Origin: Nitrospirota bacterium
Lineage (GTDB): Bacteria; Nitrospirota; JACRHJ01
Assembly: GCA_027328825.1 (NCBI GenBank)
Contig: DAHWTK010000097.1
Location: 1-5,853, forward strand
DNA length: 5,853 nt
Reading direction: 5' to 3'
The notes below the pieces were generated by a model. That model worked only from the letters and a program-made list of their open reading frames with translations, was not told where the DNA came from and made no database searches. Below, one piece after another: positions 1 to 5,494 of the stretch (positions are counted from its first letter, which is position 1; the number at the start of each line of letters is the position of its first letter). Position numbers and translations under genes: made by a program.

Positions 1-637
1 CCACGACTTTCGCCAGGCGCACGATCTCGCCAGTCTCGCTGTAAACGCCCGGCGGGTAGATAAGCCCCGTGGAGAGTCCAATGGCGCCAGCCTCCATCGC
101 CTCCGCAAGCAGGGCCTCCATCTTCCGGAACTCGTCCTCGGTCGGTTTTCGATTCGCGTATCCGACGACTGACGCGCGCAGGTTCCCGTGCCCGCAATAT
201 GTTGCGAAATTCAGCGCGGGCCGCGCCTTCTCGAGCGCGTCCATGTATCCGGGGAAGTCCGTCCACGTCTGTTTGATTCCGAGTTCCGCGAACTCGCTCT
301 GACGCGCCCTTGCCGCTTCGCCGACAAGCGGCGCGGCGGACATGCCGCAGTTCCCGGATACCTCCGTCGTCACGCCCTGCATAATCTTCGAGGGCGCGGA
401 CGGCTCGACAAGGAGCGAGAACTCCGAGTGCGCGTGAATGTCTATGAACCCCGGCGCGGCGGCAAGACCCGTGCAGTCGATTACTTCCGCATCAGCCCCC
501 ACCAGGCGCGATGCGCCACCCTCCCCCGCAGGTGGGGAGGGTAAAATTCGCGCAATCCTCTCGCCGTCAATCAATATGTCGGCGGGATAGCCGTCGGCGC
601 CTGTGCCGTCGTAGAGAGTTATATTTTTGATGATCAT
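1..637 (-). CDS. N-acyl-D-amino-acid deacylase (D-aminoacylase family amidohydrolase), 3' end beyond left edge
   Basis: Zinc-dependent amidohydrolase expected to remove the acyl group from N-acyl-D-amino acids in the cytoplasm. The first 212 residues are visible; the family is usually about 480-550 residues, so the C-terminal half is missing only because the window ends. Seen in the translation: an N-terminal beta-sandwich start (DGTGADGYPADILIDGERI, residues 10-28), the metal motif APGFIDIHAH with H68 and H70, GVTTEVSGNCG with C97 (the place of the metal-ligand Cys of D-aminoacylases), GHGNLR (149-154) and GAIGLSTGLIYPPG (184-197). The ATG at 637 is the natural start because the family N-terminus begins here, but its ribosome site is weak and it starts 10 bases after the methyltransferase stop, so coupling is likely. 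Residues 32-44 or so (LPSPPAGEGG...) come from a perfect palindrome and look like an in-frame insertion in the loop between two N-terminal strands. Substrate specificity cannot be told. Related dihydropyrimidinase-type amidohydrolases are less likely because of the GNCG and GLIYPPG motifs. Confidence 0.87.
   Translation of the reverse strand, partial: MIIKNITLYDGTGADGYPADILIDGERIARILPSPPAGEGGASRLVGADAEVIDCTGLAAAPGFIDIHAHSEFSLLVEPSAPSKIMQGVTTEVSGNCGMSAAPLVGEAARARQSEFAELGIKQTWTDFPGYMDALEKARPALNFATYCGHGNLRASVVGYANRKPTEDEFRKMEALLAEAMEAGAIGLSTGLIYPPGVYSETGEIVRLAKVV
518..542. repeat. G/C-rich palindrome inside the deacylase gene (candidate dispersed palindromic element)
   Basis: A perfect 9-bp inverted repeat, ACCCTCCCC (518-526) and GGGGAGGGT (534-542), closes a 7-base loop. 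It lies within the deacylase reading frame and encodes roughly residues 32-40 (L-P-S-P-P-A-G-E-G). Flanking sequence on both sides codes for normal family sequence (GERIARI before, ADAEVIDCTG after). It shares the CCCTCYCC...GGGAGGG core with the element in the cupin gene. That it is mobile or repeated elsewhere in the genome is inference. Confidence 0.7.
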
Positions 638-647
638 AGCTGTATTC

Positions 648-1379
648 TTAAACCCTGTTTTTAATGTTTGGTTGTGGATATACTCCGTCAATCATATCTT
701 TAACTTCGATTTCCCATGAAAGGCTCTTGTCTGGCAAACCGATTTTTTCTGCAATAACACTTATTCCCAAATTCACAATCCGTTTAGGAAAACTCCGGTG
801 CGCTTTAAAAGTTTTTTTATTGTAGGCAACTAAAGATGCGGGATCCCCTTCTTCGCAGTGTATGATTCTGAAACCGGTCTTCTCGTTTAACAATGAGTTG
901 AAAGATGCCTTTTGAAATCTCCAGAAATCCCATGGCCGATTATGGGGTGGATACGCAGGGTGTGTATTTATGAAAACGAGCGCGCCTTTTTTAATGACCT
1001 TGTTAATCTCAAGCACCGTCTTCCAAGGCATTGCTAAATGTTCAAATGTCGCCATGCATAATACAGCATCATAATGCTCTTCCGGAAGGTACCGCGAAAG
1101 GTTATGGGCATCGCCTATCACGTCTACGTTCTCGCCTGCATAATAGTCGAATCCTACATACTCTTTTGCTGATGTAAAGCGGTTTCTCTGAGTTATTGAA
1201 TTTGTCTCTTTCCTAGACCCTACTTCCAGTATGCATGCATCAGTCATATTATTTACAGCCTTAAGAAATTTATTATAGACTTGACTATACGCTTCTTCTG
1301 AAGCATCATACGGAAGCATTCTATTGATAACCCTGTTTACGCGCGTTATAATCCAGACTTTAAGCTTTAAATTATTCAT
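648..1379 (-). CDS. class I SAM-dependent methyltransferase (Methyltransf_11-like), AT-rich, probably acquired
   Basis: A 243-residue Rossmann-fold methyltransferase that would transfer a methyl group from S-adenosylmethionine; acceptor unknown. Visible motifs: motif I ILEVGSR (50-56), an acidic residue after strand 2 in EYVGFDYY (D78), VIGDAHNL with D90, the motif IV region YDAVLCMATFEHL (103-115), and HPAYPPHNRPWDFWRF (140-155). The H-x(n)-P-x-DFWR pattern is common in methyltransferases found among cell-surface glycan genes, so a glycan acceptor is possible but not shown. The start is well supported: AGGAGGAG at 1394-1387, seven bases before the ATG. Base composition is unlike its neighbours: rows at 661, 721 and 1141 have 20, 23 and 21 G/C of 60, against 39 of 60 in the deacylase row at 181. 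It sits 35 bases after the cupin and 10 bases before the deacylase, so it looks like a gene inserted into an existing operon. It has no tie to the functions of those neighbours that I can see. Confidence 0.87.
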   Translation of the reverse strand: MNNLKLKVWIITRVNRVINRMLPYDASEEAYSQVYNKFLKAVNNMTDACILEVGSRKETNSITQRNRFTSAKEYVGFDYYAGENVDVIGDAHNLSRYLPEEHYDAVLCMATFEHLAMPWKTVLEINKVIKKGALVFINTHPAYPPHNRPWDFWRFQKASFNSLLNEKTGFRIIHCEEGDPASLVAYNKKTFKAHRSFPKRIVNLGISVIAEKIGLPDKSLSWEIEVKDMIDGVYPQPNIKNRV

Positions 1380-1386
1380 TCAGTGT

Positions 1387-1394
1387 CTCCTCCT
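1387..1394 (-). promoter_or_regulatory. strong Shine-Dalgarno site of the methyltransferase gene
   Basis: AGGAGGAG on the minus strand ends seven bases before the ATG at 1379. It is much stronger than the sites of the cupin and deacylase on either side, which fits a gene that arrived with its own translation signal. It fixes the start codon. Confidence 0.75.
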
Positions 1395-1414
1395 AAAGGT
1401 TACTATTTATATTC

Positions 1415-1954
1415 TCAATCTCCCTGAATATACCCGATAAACTTGCCCCTGGTCTCTTCGGATTCATCAAGGGATTTCAATTCGTCGTCCGACAGCTCTT
1501 TCGGCCTGTCCCTTTCCGCATCCACGATGCAGATGAAGCCGAATGGCTCGGAGCCGGGATTTATAAGCTGGTGCGGCTCGTTCGGGGCGACATATAGCGC
1601 GTCCATGAAGCCAACATCGAAGATTTTGTCCCCGGCGAGCGCGCGGCCTTTGCCCCGGACGCATATCACGGCGTGTTCGTGCTCGTGCTTTTCAAGAGAA
1701 CTATGCCCTCCCGGCTCGACCTCGAAATACCGGACGTGAAACTTGGCGTTCTCGCCCTTTAGTCCGATTAAAGTCTGCCGGTCTATGCCGCAGAAGGCCG
1801 GTTGACCGGCGGCAGATTCATCCTGCGCGCTTCCTTCCTTAACCCCTCTACCTCCGGGAGAGGGGCAGGGGGCGAGGGGAACTTTATACGCCTCTTTTGC
1901 AATCTCCGTCCAGGTGTAGTCCGAATTAAATTTGTGCAGTCGGCTACTGCTCAT
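1415..1954 (-). CDS. single-domain cupin protein with an in-frame palindrome-derived insertion
   Basis: A 179-residue cytoplasmic protein with one cupin beta-barrel; function unknown. Cupin motif 1 is clear in EPGGHSSLEKHEHEHAVICV (80-99), with likely metal ligands among H90, H92 and H94, followed by GKG (101-103). Motif 2 is YVAPNEPHQLIN (121-132), with H128. The C-terminal tail (147-179) is acidic and outside the barrel. Small cupins with a TRQ-x-LIG...FEVEPGG...SLEKHEHEH pattern are widespread, often uncharacterised, and may bind metal and small ligands. The ATG at 1954 overlaps the stop of the upstream LOG-family gene by one base (TAATG), so translation is probably coupled; no good separate ribosome site is visible. 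Residues of about 26-50 (starting LAPCPSPGGRGVKEG) do not look like cupin sequence. They coincide with a G/C-rich palindrome and separate the N-terminal strand (YTWTEIAKEAYK) from the usual DRQTLIG strand. The barrel itself appears intact, so the protein is probably functional. Confidence 0.88.
   Translation of the reverse strand: MSSSRLHKFNSDYTWTEIAKEAYKVPLAPCPSPGGRGVKEGSAQDESAAGQPAFCGIDRQTLIGLKGENAKFHVRYFEVEPGGHSSLEKHEHEHAVICVRGKGRALAGDKIFDVGFMDALYVAPNEPHQLINPGSEPFGFICIVDAERDRPKELSDDELKSLDESEETRGKFIGYIQGD
1843..1879. repeat. G/C-rich palindromic element inside the cupin gene
   Basis: CCCCTCT (1843-1849) pairs with AGAGGGG (1859-1865) around a nine-base loop; a second GAGGGG at 1874-1879 gives an alternative partner for the left arm. 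On the minus strand it reads CCCCTCGCCCC then CCCCTCTCCC and then GAGGGG, which resembles a family of CCCTCTCCC/GGGAGAGGG palindromes I know as dispersed in many bacterial genomes. It is read in frame and encodes about residues 26-38 of the cupin (LAPCPSPGGRGV). The edges of the element cannot be set from this copy alone. Confidence 0.7.
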
Positions 1955-2688
1955 TATCGGCCTGCCCAGGGGCGCTTGCCCTCAATTGTGCCGCGCTCAA
2001 TGAACTCGGTTATCCTCTCGGCTATCTCTTCCGGCTCATCGAGGAATGTAATAAGCTCCAGGTCTCCGGGGCTTATTGTACCCTCTCGGAGCAGGTTGTC
2101 GGAGAGCCAGCCCCAGAGTCCAGACCAGAACTTCCTGTCCACCATGATTACCGGGAACGGGCGTATTTTCATGGTCTGGATCAGCGTGAGGGCCTCGAAA
2201 CACTCGTCCATAGTGCCGAAACCGCCTGGAAAGATGATGAAGCCGAATGAATATTTTACCAGCATAACCTTTCGTATGAAGAAGTGCCGGAACTGCACTA
2301 CCTTCGTGAGGTATGGGTTGTGTTCCTGTTCGAGCGGAAGTTCGATATTGAGTCCTATGGACTTGCCGCCGCTCTCGAACGCGCCCCTGTTTGCCGCTTC
2401 CATGATGCCGGGACCGCCGCCGGTTACAACAGTGATGCCTTTTTCCGCCATTATCTTGCCCAGGCGGCGGGCGGTCTGGTAGCGAAGGTCTGTGGACTTG
2501 GAGCGGGCGGAACCGAAGACGGTTACCGCCGGGCCGATGCCGTGCATCTGCTCGAAACCCTCGACGAACTCCGACATTATCCTGAACATCCGCCAGGTGT
2601 CGCCTACCTTAAGCTCGTCTACCAGAAACTGCTCTTTTGTCAGGAAATCGCCGTTGTTTTTTTCATACGGGGGTCTTTTGGGTTCCAT
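1954..2688 (-). CDS. LOG family protein (TIGR00730-type Rossmann fold, nucleoside monophosphate phosphoribohydrolase-like)
   Basis: A 244-residue cytoplasmic protein of the LOG / former 'lysine decarboxylase-like' family. Characterised members cleave nucleoside 5'-monophosphates, including cytokinin ribotides, into base and ribose 5-phosphate. Signature motifs: VTVFGSAR (55-62), TVVTGGGPGIMEAANRGA (86-103), the conserved RHFFIRKVML (134-143) with the Arg and Lys of the active site, and PGGFGTMDECFE (154-165). These match the family PGGxGTxxE signature in full. An N-terminal extension of about 50 residues precedes the Rossmann domain, as in longer bacterial LOG proteins. True cytokinin activation is not implied; purine or pyrimidine nucleotide salvage or nucleotide clean-up is equally possible. 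The ATG at 2688 follows a GAGGAG site at 2703-2698, nine bases upstream. It is the first gene after the terminator at 2713-2744 and its stop overlaps the cupin start by one base, so it probably leads its own unit. Confidence 0.92.
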   Translation of the reverse strand: MEPKRPPYEKNNGDFLTKEQFLVDELKVGDTWRMFRIMSEFVEGFEQMHGIGPAVTVFGSARSKSTDLRYQTARRLGKIMAEKGITVVTGGGPGIMEAANRGAFESGGKSIGLNIELPLEQEHNPYLTKVVQFRHFFIRKVMLVKYSFGFIIFPGGFGTMDECFEALTLIQTMKIRPFPVIMVDRKFWSGLWGWLSDNLLREGTISPGDLELITFLDEPEEIAERITEFIERGTIEGKRPWAGR

Positions 2689-2712
2689 AAAACCTGTCTC
2701 CTCAATAGCTAA

Positions 2713-2744
2713 TAAAAAAGCCCGGCGAAATCATCCGCCGGGCT
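2713..2744 (-). terminator. intrinsic terminator of the cytochrome-ferredoxin-NrfD operon
   Basis: On the minus strand a perfect 9-bp G/C-rich stem, AGCCCGGCG (2744-2736) and CGCCGGGCT (2727-2719), closes an eight-base loop and is followed by a run of T (TTTTTTA, 2719-2713). It lies 48 bases after the NrfD stop and 25 bases before the LOG-family start codon, so it separates the two minus-strand units. Confidence 0.88.
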
Positions 2745-2747
2745 ATT

Positions 2748-2776
2748 ATTTTATTTTAATTTCAGTGATATTGCAA
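2748..2776 (-). promoter_or_regulatory. possible promoter of the LOG-cupin unit, overlapping the terminator
   Basis: TTGCAA (2776-2771) is separated by 17 bases from TAAAAT (2753-2748), matching 4 of 6 and 5 of 6 sigma70-type consensus positions. The start point would fall near 2741, inside the left arm of the terminator. The surrounding A/T-rich stretch makes a chance match quite possible. Confidence 0.35.
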
Positions 2777-2791
2777 GCAAATCAGCCGAGT

Positions 2792-4054
2792 TTAAGCCTT
2801 TTCCTCTTTCTCTCCTATGAACACGGGCACGAATTTATTCAGTATATAGAAGAGGATAAACGGCGTAACCGCCACCAGAAGAACCCCGGGCCAGCCTTCC
2901 TTGATCGTCTCGGCATTGACCGGGACCCAGGGGAAGTGGTATTCCATGAAGCCGTGGAAGGTAGACGAGAATGCCTGACCGCCGATAACGACGTTCCACC
3001 TCATCATGAACACGCCGAACAGGACGAAGACCGAGGCTATCGCCGCCCGTTTTACCGTTATACGCGGCCAGAGGAGCATGATGAACGGCAACAGGTTCCC
3101 GATGGTGTACTGGAGGACGAAGACCTTGAAGGCATCCCTCTGGTAGATTACCGCCCGGAGCGCATCCCAGGACTTCATTGCGGTGTATCCCCTGAAGACC
3201 AGGTCAAGAAGTTCCAGGGTGATGGCCAATATCATGAATATCATAAGGAATTTAGCGGTGAGCTTTACTTCGTGGTCCTCGACGCCCCTTATGTGCTTCA
3301 GGTCCTGATAGCCGTAAGTTCCCGGTTTCTTGAGCTTCGCCAGCCTCTTGCGTCCCTCCATCACGATCGTATATACCAGCAGGCAGAGCGCGATACCGGA
3401 GACGACGGCGGACATTATGAATATAACCGGCATAAGAGGCGTCATCCAGAGCGCGTTCGCCTTGACGGAGCCGAAGATAAAGCCGGCGTAGCCGTGCAGG
3501 AAGCAGGCGACCGGTATGCCGATGCCGGCCATGATGCCTATCGCCTTGTGATCCTTTTCCATCGCCGCAGGGCTTATGTCCCATGCGCCCAGCGTCAGGG
3601 CGCTGAATATGAGCTGACGGATACTGTCTATCATTCCCTTGTCCGGCTTGTTCTTAAGGGCCGTGGCGGTTTCCACGAAATGTTTCCTGTAGACAAACCA
3701 TATCTCCGTGGCGACGATGGCGAAGTATGTCGAAAAGACTATGCCGAAGGCCGAGATGGCGGAAGTGAAGTGCGGGGTCATCAAGACCTCTATGCCCCGG
3801 AATGGATGCTGGAGATGCAACTGGAGAGGCATCATTGCGACCGGGAGAAGCGCAAAGGAGAAGACAAGAGCGAATCGGGCTATGTCTTTAAGTTGCTTCA
3901 CGCCGAAGACGTGATAGAGCGAAGACAACACGAACGCCCCAGCGACCAGACCGGTCACATAGGGGTACAGGACGATCTGAATCGCCCAGGTGACGTATTC
4001 ATTAGGATAGACGAAGTATTCCTTCGTCGTCCAGATTTCGCCATGTACCAGCAT
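2792..4054 (-). CDS. NrfD/PsrC-family quinone-interacting integral membrane protein
   Basis: A 420-residue polytopic membrane protein of the NrfD/PsrC/DsrP superfamily, expected to bind menaquinone/menaquinol and exchange electrons with the partner ferredoxin at the periplasmic face. About nine to ten hydrophobic segments are visible, near residues 20-50, 61-79, 97-121, 147-160, 170-195, 205-232, 265-288, 312-330, 336-355 and 389-410, with a charged loop at 233-265. The length fits the longer ten-helix PsrC/HybB/DsrP branch rather than the roughly 320-residue NrfD of enteric bacteria. The segment MRWNVVIGGQ (351-360) is the kind of late-helix motif I associate with DsrP-like members. The start is certain: AAGGAGGT lies seven bases before the ATG, and the ATG directly follows the TAG of the ferredoxin gene. 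It is the last gene of the three-gene unit and is followed by a terminator. Which donor or acceptor it serves cannot be told. Confidence 0.93.
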   Translation of the reverse strand: MLVHGEIWTTKEYFVYPNEYVTWAIQIVLYPYVTGLVAGAFVLSSLYHVFGVKQLKDIARFALVFSFALLPVAMMPLQLHLQHPFRGIEVLMTPHFTSAISAFGIVFSTYFAIVATEIWFVYRKHFVETATALKNKPDKGMIDSIRQLIFSALTLGAWDISPAAMEKDHKAIGIMAGIGIPVACFLHGYAGFIFGSVKANALWMTPLMPVIFIMSAVVSGIALCLLVYTIVMEGRKRLAKLKKPGTYGYQDLKHIRGVEDHEVKLTAKFLMIFMILAITLELLDLVFRGYTAMKSWDALRAVIYQRDAFKVFVLQYTIGNLLPFIMLLWPRITVKRAAIASVFVLFGVFMMRWNVVIGGQAFSSTFHGFMEYHFPWVPVNAETIKEGWPGVLLVAVTPFILFYILNKFVPVFIGEKEEKA

Positions 4055-4828
4055 CTAATCTACCTCCTTGCTTAAGCCTATATAGAACGCCTGAGGCTTT
4101 GTGCCGAAATAAGATTTGAGGACGCCAATACGACTGTCCAATACTGCCAGCGTGACCGGGTCATTGGGGTCCTTGAGGTTCCCTATCTGCCTCGCGCCGA
4201 AGGGACATGCGCCGACACATGCGGTCTTCATGCCGTGATGGATGCGGTGGTAGCACCAGGTGCACTTGTCCGCCACGTGATAAATCGGATGGAAGAAACG
4301 CGCGCCGTATGGGCAGGACTGGATGCAGTAGCCGCAGCCTATGCACCAGCTCCTGTCAACGAGTATAGGCCCGTCCGGCGTCTTGTAGGTTGCTCCGACC
4401 GGGCAGACCTGGGCGCATGGCGGGTTGTCACACTGGTTGCAGAGCTTCGGCACGAAGAAACCCTTGGCTATGTCGTTTGGGTCAACGGAAATCTTGCCCG
4501 CAGCGTTCTCATCGAGCAGGGGAGATGTAAAGCCGTCCCTCGCCTGCTTGGGGCAGTCTGCCCAGACCTTGCCTTCCTTCGTTACGACATAGCGTTCAAC
4601 CCAGGTGCGGGACACGTTGGCCGTCCAGGGTATGTCGTTTTCGGTCTTGCACGCCTTGACGCACATGCCGCATCCCACGCATTTCGTCGTATCGACGAGG
4701 AATGCCCATTTAAGGTTCGGATTGGCGGCCAGGACGTCCCTGGGGTTCATGAGCTCCAGGGCCGACATCGGCACTGCCGCTCCCGCCACCACAACAATAG
4801 CGCTCTTTATGAAATCCCTTCTTTCCAT
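4055..4828 (-). CDS. Tat-exported ferredoxin with four [4Fe-4S] motifs (DsrO/HybA/PsrB-NrfC-like)
   Basis: A 257-residue periplasmic electron-transfer subunit that would pass electrons between the NrfD-type membrane protein and the cytochrome. The N-terminus is a Tat signal: ERRDFIK (2-8), a hydrophobic stretch (about 9-24) and a likely cleavage near VLAA (32-35). Sixteen cysteines form four cluster motifs: C50/C53/C56/C60, C130/C133/C138/C142, C162/C165/C168/C172, and C189/C192/C204/C208. Their spacing is typical of the DMSO-reductase-type FeS subunits. C92 is an additional cysteine outside these motifs. The start at 4828 overlaps the cytochrome stop by one base (TAATG) and has GGAGGG nine bases upstream. 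The stop TAG abuts the ATG of the NrfD gene. Tat export before the membrane partner's assembly means folded insertion of the clusters in the cytoplasm. The family assignment is firm; whether the nearest relatives are DsrO, HybA or Cbc-type proteins is open. Confidence 0.95.
   Translation of the reverse strand: MERRDFIKSAIVVVAGAAVPMSALELMNPRDVLAANPNLKWAFLVDTTKCVGCGMCVKACKTENDIPWTANVSRTWVERYVVTKEGKVWADCPKQARDGFTSPLLDENAAGKISVDPNDIAKGFFVPKLCNQCDNPPCAQVCPVGATYKTPDGPILVDRSWCIGCGYCIQSCPYGARFFHPIYHVADKCTWCYHRIHHGMKTACVGACPFGARQIGNLKDPNDPVTLAVLDSRIGVLKSYFGTKPQAFYIGLSKEVD
4062..4069 (-). promoter_or_regulatory. consensus Shine-Dalgarno site of the NrfD gene
   Basis: AAGGAGGT on the minus strand, inside the last codons of the ferredoxin gene and seven bases before the NrfD ATG at 4054. 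It decides the start and suggests high translation of the membrane subunit despite zero intergenic distance. Confidence 0.85.
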
Positions 4829-5304
4829 TATTGAAGTCCCTCCATCACGTTATGAGGGTTATGGCACTCCACGCACTCCTGCCCAGGGTTATGCGTCACC
4901 GGGTCTATGCCAGGCACGACGTTCCTGCCGGCCCCCGGATACGGAAGATTCGCATGACACCGCAGGCAAAGCGCTCTCCTCTTATCAATCTGGAGCTTTG
5001 CCGGATTGTCCGGGTGGTTAAGCGCCGGCCCGTGGCAATCCTCGCAGGGGATTATGGCGTGAGGAGAGGCAAGCAGGCTCTTGACGTGGCCGGGATGGCA
5101 CTGCTGGCAGTAGCTGTCGTCCTTGGAAAACTTGTAGCTGATTGGGAAATTAATCCATTCCTTCTCGTTGCTCAGGCGATGAAAACCGTACATGTAGCCC
5201 TGTTCCTGTACCCCGAAACTCTTCGGGACGTAAAAATGCCTGAAGGTGAGAATCCCGGCTACGAGGATAATCACCACCCAGAGAGGCCGCCATACATGAC
5301 TCAT
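4828..5304 (-). CDS. membrane-anchored tetraheme cytochrome c
   Basis: A 158-residue c-type cytochrome. An N-terminal hydrophobic segment (about residues 7-22, after MSHVWRP) is probably an uncleaved anchor, which puts the haem domain in the periplasm. Four CxxCH haem sites are present: C66-H70, C87-H91, C113-H117 and C144-H148. Further histidines (H73, H82, H97, H138, H151) can supply the distal ligands for bis-His haems, typical of low-potential cytochromes. The order cytochrome - ferredoxin - NrfD copies the J-O-P order of dsrMKJOP, but DsrJ has three haems with an unusual ligand set, so this is a different cytochrome. A tetraheme cytochrome with FeS and NrfD subunits also resembles the Geobacter Cbc quinone:cytochrome complexes. 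ATG at 5304 has AAGGAGT six bases upstream. It is the first gene of the operon, about 113 bases after the proposed transcription start. Confidence 0.93.
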   Translation of the reverse strand: MSHVWRPLWVVIILVAGILTFRHFYVPKSFGVQEQGYMYGFHRLSNEKEWINFPISYKFSKDDSYCQQCHPGHVKSLLASPHAIIPCEDCHGPALNHPDNPAKLQIDKRRALCLRCHANLPYPGAGRNVVPGIDPVTHNPGQECVECHNPHNVMEGLQ

Positions 5305-5342
5305 TCCTGTACTCCTTGAAACTGTTTTGGTTTAACTCCGGG

Positions 5343-5367
5343 ACCCATACAACCCATTCATTATGGG
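5343..5367. repeat. short inverted and direct repeats in the cytochrome operon leader
   Basis: CCCAT (5353-5357) and ATGGG (5363-5367) form a 5-bp inverted repeat around TCATT, and ACCCAT also occurs at 5343-5348. All lie between the proposed promoter and the cytochrome start. They could form a weak hairpin or a binding site, but the arms are short and chance is plausible. Confidence 0.3.
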
Positions 5368-5423
5368 CATTGACTAAATAAGACTTAACCAAATCGGAAT
5401 CCTGCACAGCTTGAGGCGTAATG

Positions 5424-5452
5424 ATAATGAACAAAACGGCAGGCAAAGTCAA
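5424..5452 (-). promoter_or_regulatory. candidate sigma70-type promoter of the cytochrome-ferredoxin-NrfD operon
   Basis: TTGACT (5452-5447) lies 17 bases before CATTAT (5429-5424): 5 of 6 and 4 of 6 matches to consensus with ideal spacing. Transcription would start near 5417, leaving a leader of about 113 bases. The region is A/T-rich compared with the flanking genes and contains no supported gene. Confidence 0.55.
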
Positions 5453-5494
5453 GGCAAAAATTTAACCGGAGGGAAAGGTTTTTTTTATAGCTTT

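Noticed and set aside
69..544. Two plus-strand frames opposite the deacylase gene
   Set aside because: They run antisense to a gene with clear catalytic motifs and show no recognisable domain.
518..1882. CRISPR or integron origin of the two palindromes
   Set aside because: There are only two copies, more than 1.2 kb apart, inside coding genes, without spacers, attC features, cas genes or an integrase.
2492..4075. A 527-codon open frame on the plus strand, antisense to the LOG-family and NrfD genes
   Set aside because: It spans a terminator and the gap between two well-supported minus-strand genes, and its product is a charge-rich, low-logic sequence without any domain. It is the antisense shadow of GC-rich coding sequence.
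4235..5021. Plus-strand frames opposite the ferredoxin and cytochrome genes
   Set aside because: The minus-strand frames carry sixteen cluster cysteines and four haem motifs; the plus-strand products have no family features.
5150..5452. A minus-strand frame starting with TTG at 5452, with a signal-peptide-like start (MTLPAVLFIIITPQA)
   Set aside because: It overlaps the cytochrome gene by about 150 bases in another frame, needs a TTG start that is itself the promoter -35 element, and has no ribosome site. A degraded exported-protein remnant remains possible but cannot be supported.
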